Shown: piece by piece, positions 35,549 through 45,657 of the stretch
Layout of the letters: every line of letters starts with the position of its first letter
How positions within the stretch are numbered: the first letter of the stretch is position 1
Assembly (NCBI RefSeq): GCF_021130785.1
Contig: NW_025777620.1
Location: forward strand, 1 to 64,000
DNA from: Homalodisca vitripennis
Taxonomy: Eukaryota; Arthropoda; Insecta; Hemiptera; Cicadellidae
Length of the DNA: 64,000 nucleotides
Direction: 5' to 3'
Translations under genes and position numbers: made by a program
The notes under the pieces: model-generated
What the model was told of the DNA's origin: nothing
The model's database searches: none
What the model saw: only the letters and a program-made list of their open reading frames with translations

Positions 35549-36003
35549 AGGTGAACGTAAATTTCAGCAAAAATCAGAAAGAAAAAATAAAATCCGCTTT
35601 TAAGAAAAAAAATACCCGTTAGTATTCAATTTAAAATAGATCAACTAAAAAATGGCGAAGATAAGATATTTTTAACAAATAGACAATACAATAAACTCGA
35701 AAAACATAAGAAAAACAATAAAGGAACCAGAATAGAATTTTCTTATAATCAGTTTGAAAGAACTTAAAAATGGTGGACTTTTGAAAGATTTTCTTAGATT
35801 TTGGAGAAAATATTCCAGTTGTTAAAAATGTTGTTCCTTATGTTCGTAAAGCTGCTCCAATCGTTAAAAAAGATGTGATTCCTATTGTTCGAAACATTTT
35901 AAATTGGTTAGATAAAGAGTTGGAAGATGTTACAGGATCTGGATTAGATGAAAAAACTTTGAATTACGTGAAATCAAACATTAAAAAAAATTTGAACCCT
36001 TAA
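35545..36003 (+). pseudogene. Core-like (X/PW-type) protein, possibly fused to the protease, broken
   Basis: The start is in TATATAAATGG. The N-terminal half has short basic motifs (NFSKNQKEKIKSAFK, VSIQFKIDQLKNG, LTNRQYNKLEKHKKN, IEFSYNQFE) in the repeating LT-x-x-Q-x-x-K-L pattern of a family often seen in Polintons. A hydrophobic/basic stretch (LLKDFL, VVPYVRKAAPIVKKDVIP) and a GSGLDEKTLNYVK tail follow. Such proteins are thought to be core or membrane-associated virion components. Breaks near 35610, 35762 and 35785. A further shift near 35990 would let the frame run on into the protease, so the two may be one gene. Confidence 0.6.
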
Positions 36004-36410
36004 CATTCGGAGAATTGGAAGAAATCTGCAAAAATATTAAACATTTTAGAGGAATTTTCATGAGAGATACATTACCCGAAAAAGTTAAGAAATTTGAATG
36101 TGGAATTGTGAATTTAGACTCGATTTTGGGAAGTGGAACGCATTGGGTTTGTTATTATAAAAATGATAAGAATGCATGTTATTTTGATTCGTATGGAAGA
36201 ATTGAGGACAAACCACCTATAGAATTGATCAAATATTTGAAAAAATCAAGCGTCTACTACAATGACTCTCAGATTCAAGACTATAAAGATCCCCCAATTT
36301 GTGGACATTTGTGTGTTTTTGTTTTGAATGAACTGAGTAATGGTAAAGATTTTAAAGAAGTTGTTAACAAATTATTGCTTAATAAATATGGATTCACAAA
36401 ATATTTTTGA
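36004..36410 (+). CDS. Adenain-type cysteine protease (maturation protease)
   Basis: Processes capsid proteins during maturation. The catalytic triad context is clear: GTHWVCYY with His at about residue 45, YFDSYG with Asp about 17 residues later, SQIQ for the oxyanion Gln, and PPICGHLCVFV with the nucleophile Cys. The upstream ELEEICKNIKHFRGIFMRDTLP segment is typical of Polinton proteases. It has no ATG of its own before M (FMRDTLP) and the open frame extends 5' past 36004, which favours a fusion with the preceding core-like gene. The 3' end overlaps the next gene by 23 bp. Confidence 0.92.
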
Positions 36411-37293
36411 CGTATTTGGTACACAAATTATTCAAAATGTAGATAATAGTTTGAATTTTGATAGTTTGAGAAATGAGTTTGATAACAAGTTAGAAAATTT
36501 ATTACAAAACCTTCCAGATTCAGATATGTTTGCTGTCGAGATTGAAGATTTTAAAGCAGAATATGATAACAAACTTGCAAATTTCATGAGTTCAAATGAA
36601 GTTGCTGATAAAATAAAAACATTGGAAAAAGAAGTTGATGATGGTGTAAAAAAATTATTTACCAATTTAATGTCTCATATCGAAAAAGCTGATAAAATTA
36701 CTGAAGCGATCAAAGTTGAAAAGAATTATGTTAGTTTTGGCTAATAAAAAAAAGAATTGTCGGTGTTCGACCTGGTATTGACAAACATGATGTTGTTGTT
36801 AAAGAACAAATTTTAAAACCTCTAAAATTATCAGAAAACATCGATATTGTTGATTTACATGATCCGAATGTTAAAAATGCCTTAGATTTTAAAGGAAAAA
36901 GAATTAGCGGTGTTAGTAAAGGAATTAATCCATTTGATGTTGTAATGATTCAATTAGAAGATCCTATTAAAATGTTTAATGAACTAAAACAAAATTATGA
37001 GAATCATAAACAGCATGTTAAAGATTTTAACGACAGAAGTCTATGATAAGTTAGAAGCCAGAAATAGAAGATCAGTAGACGATGTTGGTGAAATTAATGA
37101 AAAACTTACTAAATTTAAAGAGTCTTTTGATAAGTTTAGTTTAGATGCTACGAAAACTTTTGAGAATATTGGTCATAAATTTGTTGAATACAATGATTCT
37201 TATGCTGTCAAATTTCAAAAATTAGAAAAAAAACTTAATAATATGGAGGAAGATCTTACTGAAATAGGTATTCGCGTAGGGTTTTATGCATGA
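36388..37293 (+). pseudogene. Coiled-coil, possible fibre-like virion protein (broken)
   Basis: About 300 codons, starting at ATG 36388 in AATAAATATGG, inside the protease 3' end. The first part is a long coiled coil (FDNKLENLLQNL ... DKIKTLEKEVDDGVKK). The middle has two KRI-GV--GI---DVV repeats (KRIVGVRPGIDKHDVVVKEQ and KRISGVSKGINPFDVVMIQ), resembling motifs common in trimeric fibre or tail-spike proteins. The C-terminal part is a second coiled coil (MRIINSMLKI ... KLEKKLNNMEEDL). Breaks near 36740 and 37015. The fibre role is an inference from the repeats only. Confidence 0.6.
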
Positions 37294-37304
37294 TAAAATT
37301 TCCT

Positions 37305-37315
37305 TATATAAATGG
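37305..37315 (+). promoter_or_regulatory. TATATAAATGG start motif
   Basis: Full-length motif at the start of the 54-codon zinc-ribbon gene. Confidence 0.6.
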
Positions 37316-37476
37316 CGCTCATATATTGTGTGAGATGTAAAGAAAAAACTGCAACAAATGATATAAAATACTATGCAAACATCAATGGAGTTAAAAGAAT
37401 TTCGGGAAAATGTGCTGAATGTAACTCAAAAAAGAGTCAATTTTATAAAAACTTGAAATTTTTTCTTAATAAATAG
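37312..37476 (+). CDS. Small zinc-ribbon protein (DUF5679-like, 54 aa)
   Basis: Complete 54-codon frame starting in TATATAAATGG. CVRCKEKT and KCAECNSKKSQF provide two CxxC pairs 30 residues apart, the layout of the small DUF5679-type ribbon common in Polintons and giant viruses. The same ribbon is fused to the N-terminus of the element A integrase (29715), so the element has it twice. It probably binds nucleic acid. The stop TAG lies 2 bp before the next start. Confidence 0.82.
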   Translation: MALIYCVRCKEKTATNDIKYYANINGVKRISGKCAECNSKKSQFYKNLKFFLNK

Positions 37477-37478
37477 AG

Positions 37479-37878
37479 ATGGCGGGACATTACAGTGCTT
37501 TCGATCTTTTTATCATGCAACACGAAAGAGATTTGAAAAAAGAACATTGGGATGACATTTCTCAAAAATATGAATTATCCGAAGATATGATGAGATTATA
37601 CGTAAACAAATTGAATTGGTATAACATTGCTAAATATCAAACTCTGTCCCCAGAGTTCATTCAAGAAAATATACATTATCAATTAAAAAGATCATATGTC
37701 TGTTCTTTGTCTCTATCAACACTTGAGTATAAAATTTTTGGATGAAAATAAAGATACAGTTGATTGGAACAATATTATAGATAGCGGTTACTATCCTGTG
37801 CAGATTTTATTGAAATATGTGGCCGAAATTGCAAAATTTAAGGAAGAGAATCCTGAATATGACGAAGTAGATCATTAA
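37479..37878 (+). pseudogene. W-Y/ISKYQ-type repeat protein (NCLDV-like), one frame break
   Basis: About 132 codons. It is built from roughly 23-residue repeats of the form W(D/Y)xI(A/S)xxYxLS..F: HWDDISQKYELSEDMM, NWYNIAKYQTLSPEFI, YQHLSIKFLDENKD and VDWNNIIDSGYYPVQI. Such repeats occur in many giant-virus and iridovirus proteins of unknown function. The start ATG is 2 bp after the upstream stop in AATAAATAGAGATGG, a slightly displaced motif. A single break lies near 37715. Confidence 0.7.
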
Positions 37879-37974
37879 AAAATGACTCTAATTTATATCT
37901 TTTCTTATAAAAACGTACATTAGATCGATGAAAAAATGATATCTTTCTTATACATGATGTTTAAATTTTTCTCT

Positions 37975-37984
37975 TATTAAATGG
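37975..37984 (+). promoter_or_regulatory. TATTAAATGG start motif, major capsid gene
   Basis: Motif overlapping the capsid gene ATG, with about 100 bp of AT-rich spacer upstream that includes ATGATATCTTTCTTATAC-like sequence and no gene. Confidence 0.55.
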
Positions 37985-39165
37985 CGGACTACAGAAAATA
38001 TGCTAGTGATATTGAAAGGGCGGAGTTTAAAAATTTCTATCCAATTAGTAAACAACATTTGAATGAACCGAATAAAAGAACTGAGTTTAATATTGATTTT
38101 GGAGATAACTTTTGCTCGTCTAACTTCCAGTTTTATATTTCTGGAACTTTAACAAAACAAGATGGTCAAGCATATCTTGGAACTGATAATGTTTAGATTA
38201 ATCGATAATTTTTATACCGTTTTTATTTTCTAAGATTGAAGTAAGAAAACACAATAAATTGATAGAAGAAGTCGAAAACTGTGGCCAATTAAGCACTATT
38301 AAAGGAACCATTTGTTATTCCAAAAGTGATGTATTTTCAAACAGTTTTGAATCAACTTTTAAATTTGGACAATTTGAAGCGGTCGGTGATTTAGCACATT
38401 TCGGCTTAGGATTTTTTGAAAATGTAAATTTTCCAATCTATAAGGGTGGATTTTACATTAGTTTCATAAGAGCTGAAGACGATGATGTGATTCTGAAGAC
38501 TGCAACTGGAAATGTTATGCCTGTTGATGGCAAAATTACAATTAACGAGTTTTTTCATTAGAGTTCCGATGATTGATTACAAAACCACGAGTAAAATTCA
38601 GTTGATTGATATTACAAAATCTCAAAACATCACGTTTAAGTTTCTAGATTGGCAATGTATTGAGCAAAAAGGTATTTCCGGAACAACTTATTCGTTCGAT
38701 ATCACAAATATTTATAGAAATATCTTCAATCCCAAGTTCGTTATCATTGGTTTTCAAACAGATAGACAGAATAATCAAGAAAAAAATCCTTCAAAGTTTG
38801 ATAGTTTGGATGTAAAAAATATCAGAGTAAATTTGAACGGTTCTTATTATCCAGATGAATTACAAAATTTAAACATTTCCGGAGGTCTTTTCAGAATCAT
38901 GTATCAGATGTATCAAGATTTTAAGAAAGTTTACTACAAAAATATGGAAATGTATTACAACCCCAAAGAATTTATAGCAAATAGACCCATTTATGTCATT
39001 GATACAACAAAGAGTTTGACAAATATTTCTAGTTCAAAGAACGATATAATTATCAATATGGATTTTCAAAATGCTGTTACAAACGCGATTTGTTATGTGG
39101 TTGTGGTTTCTGAGAAATTTTTAGCCTATGATGTGATTAAGAACGATATTAGAGAAATTCAGTAG
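37981..39165 (+). pseudogene. Major capsid protein (double jelly-roll hexon), broken
   Basis: Main capsid subunit of the predicted virion, about 394 codons. The N-terminal jelly roll begins MADYRKYASDIERAEF and includes EFNIDFGDNF, IPFLFSKIEVRKHNKLIEE-type and GGFYISFIRAEDDD strands. The C-terminal roll has NPKFVIIGFQTDRQNN, VKNIRVNLNGSYYPDE, MYQDFKKVYY, RPIYVIDTTK and AICYVVVVSEKFLAYDVI, the hallmark C-terminal order of Polinton hexons. Breaks near 38195, 38222 and 38555; the last 217 codons are open. The length is at the short end for the family. The 3' end overlaps the opposing gene by 45 bp. Confidence 0.9.
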
Positions 39166-39402
39166 TTTAATGATGTTCATATTGTTCTCTTTCATTCCTT
39201 CTAAAACTTTAAATATATACTCTTTCGCTGATGAAAAATCTCGATTTCTTCCGTAATAATCTTTGTAATCATAGACAAAATATCCTAAATAGTTGAATAA
39301 TAAAATAAAATCATTTCTTTTTATCTCGGTAGTTGAAATATAAACATAAACATTTGCGCTGAAAAATTTATATCTCGGCAGACTTAGTTCCATAGCTTCC
39401 AT
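39121..39402 (-). CDS. Unrecognised protein, 93 aa
   Basis: Complete frame from ATG 39402 in GAATAAATGGAAGC. Composition is rich in Tyr, Phe, Asn and Ile (SLPRYKFFSANVYVYISTTE, LLFNYLGYFVYDYKDYYG). It has no cysteine motif or clear membrane helix. It is tail-to-tail with the capsid gene and head-to-head with the gene at 39418, only 15 bp apart. No family is recognised; the start motif supports that it is real. Confidence 0.6.
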   Translation of the reverse strand: MEAMELSLPRYKFFSANVYVYISTTEIKRNDFILLFNYLGYFVYDYKDYYGRNRDFSSAKEYIFKVLEGMKENNMNIIKLLNFSNIVLNHIIG

Positions 39403-39420
39403 TTATTCTTTTTGTAAATG
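39400..39420. promoter_or_regulatory. Bidirectional TAAATGG start region
   Basis: Two opposite start codons, 39402 minus and 39418 plus, each embedded in (A/G)TAAATGGAAG, with 15 bp between them. No room exists for separate upstream core promoters outside coding sequence. Confidence 0.65.
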
Positions 39421-39926
39421 GAAGAGTATAAATGCCAACTGTTACAAGTGTTATAATAGAGGAGAAATTATTGATAAAAGATTAGTTTGTAGAGATTGTA
39501 ATTTAATTTTGTATGAAAGACCTAAACCTAAGAAATTTCGAAATAAGCTAACACATTTGAATAATCTGCTTAGAAAATTACAATATGGAGATAAGAAGCA
39601 AACAAAATTTGTCTCAGAATTTAGAAAAAAGAACAAAAAATTTTTACTTATCTCTTGGAACCGTTGACAAAATTATTTTCCTTTTCAAAGAATACATTAG
39701 GTTTGTAGGTTTAAATACACACGTTTATTATGAGAAGATTTTACCTATAATCTATCACTATTTAGACATTGAATTTGACTACGATTTTAAACCTGAAATC
39801 TTTGATGATTTTATAGTACATTTGGAGAAAGTAAATGAAGAACCTCGTGAAAAGAATGCGGTTTTACTCACATTCTCCCCGGTTTCTCGAGTGATTGTTA
39901 GCAAATTTCATTATTTCCGTTTATAG
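39418..39926 (+). pseudogene. N-terminal zinc-ribbon protein of unknown role (broken)
   Basis: About 169 codons, starting in TGTAAATGGAAG. Near the N-terminus is a zinc ribbon (NCYKCYNRGEIIDKRLVCRDCNL), followed by a basic segment RPKPKKFRNKL and helical parts ending IRFVGLNTHVYYEKILPIIY and a C-terminal acidic/hydrophobic stretch. Breaks near 39434 and 39587. A ribbon of this shape at the N-terminus recalls TFIIB-like and viral late transcription factors, but there is no other support; I treat it as unknown. It is the last gene before the right terminal repeat. Confidence 0.6.
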
Positions 39927-39936
39927 ATTTTTTATT

Positions 39937-40220
39937 AAGATTTCTGGATTTTTTCATTAAAACAGCTTAGAAATTAGAAGCCTACAATGAACAGTAAAAC
40001 GGCTATAGATTCGGTTAATTTTTCATTCGTGAGTTACAGATTAGTTTATTGTCCTTTTAAACAGTATTTTACGTTGATTTTCTGACTGTCCCAAAAGTGA
40101 GCTAGAACCGCCTTACTGTTTGATTTTACAGATTCGTTTATTGTCCTTTAGAAACAGTATTTTGTATGGAATTTCTGTCTGTCCCAAAAGTGAGCTAGAA
40201 CCGCCATATTCATATCTACT
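39937..40220. repeat. Element A right terminal inverted repeat (284 bp)
   Basis: Inverse of 24497-24779 with only a few differences. It ends ...CATATTCATATCTACT and is followed by the CATATC duplication. It contains the same two internal modules with CTGTCCCAAAAGTGAGCTAG. Confidence 0.95.
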
Positions 40221-40300
40221 CATATCTATTAATACTACAGCTAAACCACAAAAAAAAGAAATATATGTGCAATTTAAAAAGGAAACTATGTGTTGAATAA
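40221..40300 (+). pseudogene. Packaging ATPase, element B copy 9, 3' part
   Basis: Begins with the duplicated CATATC, then TATTAATACTACAGC and the ATPase tail to GTTGAATAA. It is the remainder of the copy at 23887-24496. An extra A pair in the AAA run changes frame near 40248. Confidence 0.92.
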
Positions 40301-41185
40301 TACTTCGTTGTAAAACGTACCAGTATAAACGTAATTTGACGTTCAAGCATAAACGTATTTTGACGTTTAAGTATAAACGTAATTTGTCGCTTAAGTATAA
40401 ACGTAATTTGACGTTTAAGTATAAAAATAATTTGACGATTAATTATAAACGTAATTTGACGTTTAAGTATAAACGTAATTTAACGTTCATAAACGTAATT
40501 TGACGTTCATAAACGTAATTTGACGTTCATAAACGTAATTTTGACGTTCATAAACGTAATTTGACGTTCATAAACGTAATTTAATGTTCATAAACGTAAA
40601 TTGACGTTTAAATATAAACGTAATTTAACGTTCATAAACGTAATTTGACGTTCATAAACGTAATTTGATGTTTAAGTATAAACGTAATTTGACGTTTAGG
40701 TATAAACGTAATTTAACGTTAATAAACGTAATTCGACGTTCATAAACGTAATTTGACGTTCATAAAACGTAATTTGACGTTCATTAAACGTAATTTGACG
40801 TTCATAAACGTAATTTTGACGTTTAAATATAAACGTAATTTGACGTTTAAATATAAACGTAATTTGACGTTTAAATATAAACGTAATTTGACGTTTTAAA
40901 TATAAACGTAATTTGACGTTTAAATATAAACGAAATTTAACGTTCATAAACGAAATTTAACGTTCATAAACGTAATTTGACGTTCATAAACGTAATTTGA
41001 GGTTTAAGTATAAACGTAATTTAACGTTCATAAACGTAAATTTGACGTTCATAAACGTAATTTGACGTTTAAGTATAAACATAATTTAACGTTCATAAAC
41101 GTAATTTGACGTTCATAAAAACATAATTTGACGTTCAAGTATAAACGTAATTTGACGTTGATAAACGTAATTTGACGTTCCAGTG
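40301..41185. repeat. ACGTT minisatellite, array unit 9
   Basis: 20/24-bp units. The leader at 41186-41352 reads ATAACTAATAAAC where others have ATGGCGAATAAAC, so the GLW start is lost. Confidence 0.88.
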
Positions 41186-41352
41186 TAAACGTGACTTGAA
41201 AGATTTGAAGAACAACTCTGTATCTATTACTATAAGTATACAACATAACTAATAAACTAGATGCAAAAGAAGCAAGGCGACTTGAAAAAATTAAACTGTT
41301 AAAAACTGCGAACTGTTAAACTGTTAGCGATGCGAAAACTGTTAAATTGTAA

Positions 41353-42046
41353 ATGTATGTAAGAGAACATACTATGGAAATTCAAGTGTATTGCAGAGAG
41401 AAATTCGAAAGACCAATTTTTACCTAGCCCGTTACGGTGTCTTATTGTAGGACCGTCTGGGTGTGGTAAAACGAACTTGTTATTGAATTTCATTTACAAC
41501 AAAGATGGAGTTCCGTTCAAGAATCTATACGTGTTTAGTCGTTCAATAGAACAACCTGCATATGTAGATCTGCGTGAACAATACAGTAGATTAGAAAAAA
41601 ACCTCAGAAGACACATTGCGTTTTTCTATTCTTCCTGTCAAGATCTCATTTCTATCGATGACTGCAAACGAAACTCACTTGTGGTATTCGATGACTGCCT
41701 CCTACTAAAATTCGATGAGCAAACTAAAATCAAAGCCTATTTCATTAGAGGACGTCATAAAGGGATTTCTTGTGTCTACCTGAGTCAGAGCTATGGTCGG
41801 GTTGATATTTAGGTCATACGAAACAATATTAATCTGTATTGTCTGTTTACAATGAACAAGTACTATACAAAGAGAGTGTTCCAGGACTTTGTAGGTTCTG
41901 ACATGACTTTCAACCAATGAAAGTCATTGCTCTCTGTTTTGAGTGCTGGAAAAACACCTCATGAATTCATATCTATTAATACTACAGCTAAACCACAAAA
42001 AAGGAAATATATGTGCAATTTAAAAAGGAAACTATGTGTTGAATAA
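41353..42046 (+). pseudogene. Packaging ATPase, element B copy 10 (A' subtype)
   Basis: A' subtype: AYVDL and SIDDC plus a 9-bp in-frame enlargement after DDC giving LLLKFDEQTK in place of LLEEQTK. Breaks near 41409 and 41950, a TAG at 41810-41812 (VDI then stop where others have VDMQV), and the CAATGAAAGTCAT hairpin variant near 41916. Confidence 0.87.
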
Positions 42047-42650
42047 TACTTCGTTGTAAAAACGTACCAGTATAAACGTAATTTGACGTTCAAGCATAAA
42101 CGTATTTTGACGTTTAAGTATAAACGTAATTTGTCGCTTAAGTATAAACGTAATTTGACGTTTAGGTATAAAAGTAATTTGACGATTAATTATAAACGTA
42201 ATTTGACGTTTAAGTATAAACGTAATTTAACGTTCATAATCGTAATTTGACGTTCATAAACGTAATTTGACGTTAATAAACGTAATTTGACGTTTAAGTA
42301 TAAACGTTATTTAACGTTCATAAACGTAATTTGACGTTTCATAAACGTAATTTGACGTTTAAATATAAACGTAATTTGACGTTTAAATATAAACGTAATT
42401 TGACGTTTAAATATAAACGAAATTTAACGTTCATAAACGTAATTTGACGTTCATAAACGTAATTTGAGGTTTAAGTATAAACGTAATTTAACGTTCATAA
42501 ACGTAATTTGACGTTCATAAACGTAATTTGACGTTTAAGTATAAACATAATTTAACGTTCATAAACGTAATTTGGACGTTCATAAACGTAATTTGACGTT
42601 CAAGTATAAACGTAATTTGACGTTCATAAACGTAATTTGACGTTCCATTG
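42047..42650. repeat. ACGTT minisatellite, array unit 10
   Basis: 20/24-bp units. The leader (42651-42821) has ATGGCG and is unusual in reading open for 61 codons from 42710 into the ATPase region (MANKLDAKEARRLEKIKLLK...) through extra bases in the filler. Confidence 0.87.
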
Positions 42651-42821
42651 TAAACGTGACTTGAAAGATTTTAAGAAAAACTCTGTATCTATTACTATAA
42701 GTATACAACATGGCGAATAAACTAGATGCAAAAGAAGCAAGGCGACTTGAAAAAATTAAACTGTTAAAAAACTGCGAAACTGTTAAACTGTTTAGCGATG
42801 CGAAAACTGTTAAAATTGTAA

Positions 42822-43506
42822 ATGTATGTAAGAGAACATACTATGGAAATTCAAGTGTATTGCAGAGAGAAATTCGAAGACCAATTTTTACCTAGCCTGT
42901 TACGGTGTCTTATTGTAGGACCGTCTGGGTGTCGTAAAACGAACTTGTTATTGAATTTCATTTACAACAAAGATGGAGTTCCGTTCAAGAATCTATACGT
43001 GTTTAGCCGTTCAATAGAACAACCTGAATATGTAGATCTGCGTGAACAATACAGTAGATTAGAAAAAAACCTCAGAAGACACATTGCGTTTTTTCTATTC
43101 TTCCTGTCAAGATCTCATTTATATCGATGACTGCAAACCAAACTCACTTGTGGTATTCGATGACTGCCTCCTAGAAGAGCAAACTAAAATCAAAGACTAT
43201 TTCATTAGAGGACGTCATAAAGGGATTTCTTGTGTCTACCTGAGTCAGAGCTATGGTCGGGTTGATATGCAGGTCATACGAAACAATGTTAATCTGTTGT
43301 GTGTCTGTTTACAATGAACAAGTACTATACAAAGAGAGTGTTCCAGGACTTTGTAGGTTCTGACATGACTTTCAACCAATTTGAGGCTCTCTGTTTTTGA
43401 GTGCTGGAAAACACCTCATGGATTCATATCTATTAATACTACTACAGCTAAACCACAAAAAAGGAAATATATGTGCAATTTAAAAAGGAAACTATGTGTT
43501 GAATAA
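42822..43506 (+). pseudogene. Packaging ATPase, element B copy 11 (E subtype, Walker A mutated)
   Basis: E subtype, full-length C-terminus type. Walker A reads GPSGCRKT, replacing the Gly before the catalytic Lys, so this copy could not bind ATP normally. Breaks in the T run near 43088, a TG duplication near 43302 and an extra T near 43397. Confidence 0.87.
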
Positions 43507-44025
43507 TACTTCGTTGTAAAACGTACCAGTATAAACGTAATTTGACGTTCAAGCATAAACGTATTTTGACGTTTAAGTATAAACGTAATTTGTCCCTTAA
43601 GTATAAACGTAATTTGACGTTTAAGTATAAAAATAATTTGACGATTAATTATAAACGTAATTTGACGTTTAGGTATAAACGTAATTTAACGTTCATAAAC
43701 GTAATTCGACGTTCATAAACGTAATTTGACGTTCATAAACGTAATTTGACGTTTAAAATATAAACGTAATTTGACGTTTAAATATAAACGAAATTTAACG
43801 TTCATAAACGAAATTTAACGTTCATAAACGAAATTTAACGTTCATAAACGTAATTTGACGTTCATAAACGTAATTTGAGGTTTAAGTATAAACGTAATTT
43901 AACGTTCATAAACGTAATTTGACGTTCATAAACGTAATTTGACGTTTATAAACGTAATTTGACGTTCATAAAAAACATAATTTGACGTTCAAGTATAAAC
44001 GTAATTTGACGTTCCAGTGTAAACG
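43507..44025. repeat. ACGTT minisatellite, array unit 11
   Basis: 20/24-bp units with several CATAAACGAAATTTAACG variants. The leader at 44026-44188 has ATAACGAATAAAC. Confidence 0.87.
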
Positions 44026-44188
44026 TGACTTGAAAGATTTGAAGAACAACTCTGTATCTATTACTATAAGTATACAACATAACGAATAAACTAGATGCAA
44101 AAGAAGCAAGGCGACTTGAAAAAAATTAAAACTGTTAAAAACTGCGAACTGTTAAACTGTTAGCGATGCGAAAACTGTTAAATTGTAA

Positions 44189-44883
44189 ATGTATGTAAGA
44201 GAAACATACTATGGAAATTCAAGTGTATTGCAGAGAGAAATTCGAAGACCAATTTTTACCTAGCCCGTTACGGTGTCTTATTGTAGGGACCGTCTGGGTG
44301 TGGTAAAACGAACTTGTTATTGAATTTCATTTACAACAAAGATGGAGTTCCGTTCAAGAATCTATACGTGTTTAGTCGTTCAATAGAACAACCTGCATAT
44401 GTAGATCTGCGTGAACAATACAGTAGATTAGAAAAAAAACCTCTGAAGACACATTGCGTTTTTCTATTCTTCCTGTCAAGATCTCATTTCTATCGATGAC
44501 TGCAAACGAAACTCACTTGTGGTATTCGATGACTGCCTCCTACTAAAATTCGATGAGCAAACTAAAATCAAAGACTATTTCATTAGAGGACGTCATAAAG
44601 GGATTTCTTGTGTCTACCTGAGTCAGAGCTATGGTCGGGTTGATATGTAGGTCATACGAAACAATATTAATCTGTTGTGTCTGTTTACAATGAACAAGTA
44701 CTATACAAAGAGAGTGTTCCAGGACTTTGTAGGTTCTGACATGACTTTCAACCAATGAAAGTCATTGCTCTCTGTTTTGAGTGCTGGAAAACACCTCATG
44801 GATTCATATCTATTAATACTACAGCTAAACCACAAAAAAGGAAATATATGTGCAATTTAAAAAGGAAACTATGTGTTGAATAA
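44189..44883 (+). pseudogene. Packaging ATPase, element B copy 12 (A' subtype)
   Basis: A' subtype with LLLKFDEQ. Breaks near 44203, 44287 and 44435; a TAG at 44647-44649 where others have VDMQV; the hairpin variant near 44755. The stop at the VDM site parallels but is not identical to that of copy 10. Confidence 0.87.
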
Positions 44884-45490
44884 TACTTCGTTGTAAAACG
44901 TACCAGTATAAACGTAATTTGACGTTCAAGCATAAACGTATTTTGACGTTTAAGTATAAACGTAATTTGTCGCTTAAGTATAAACGTAATTTGACGTTTA
45001 GGTATAAAAGTAATTTGACGATTAATTATAAACGTAATTTGACGTTTAAGTATAAACGTAATTTAACGTTCATAAACGTAATTTGACGTTCATAAACGTA
45101 ATTTGACGTTAATAAACGTAATTTGACGTTTAAGTATAAACGTTATTTAACGTTCATAAACGTAATTTGACGTTCATAAACGTAATTTGACGTTTAAATA
45201 TAAACGTAATTTGACGTTTAAATATAAACGTAATTTGACGTTTAAATATAAACGTAATTTGACGTTTAAATATAAACGTAATTTGACGTTTAAATATAAA
45301 CGAAATTTAACGTTCATAAACGTAATTTGACGTTCATAAACGTAATTTGAGGTTTAAGTATAAACGTAATTTAACGTTCATAAACGTAATTTGACGTTCA
45401 TAAACGTAATTTGACGTTCATAAACGTAATTTCACGTTCCAAGTATAAACGTAATTTGACGTTCATAAACGTAATTTGACGTTCCATTGT
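44884..45490. repeat. ACGTT minisatellite, array unit 12
   Basis: 20/24-bp units, very similar to unit 10 (same AATAAACG variant and TTTAGGTATAAAAG word), as expected for a dimeric higher-order repeat. The leader with ATGGCG is at 45491-45657. Confidence 0.87.
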
Positions 45491-45657
45491 AAACGTGACT
45501 TGAAAGATTTTAAGAAAAACTCTGTATCTATTACTATAAGTATACAACATGGCGAATAAACTAGATGCAAAAGAAGCAAGGCGACTTGAAAAAATTAAAC
45601 TGTTAAAAACTGCGAACTGTTAAACTGTTAGCGATGCGAAAACTGTTAAAATTGTAA

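Larger units (their letters stand above)
24497..40220. mobile_element. Element A: nearly complete Polinton/Maverick (adintovirus-like), 15.7 kb
   Basis: A 15,724-bp element bounded by AGTAGATATGAATATGG and its inverse, with 283/284-bp terminal inverted repeats and a perfect CATATC duplication. It carries pPolB, DDE integrase, packaging ATPase, adenain-type protease, double jelly-roll capsid protein and a PLA2-domain protein, the hallmark set of virus-like Polintons. Its genes differ strongly from those of element B, so it is a separate lineage that jumped into B. Codon use is strongly A/T. Many long genes have single-base frame breaks. Confidence 0.97.
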
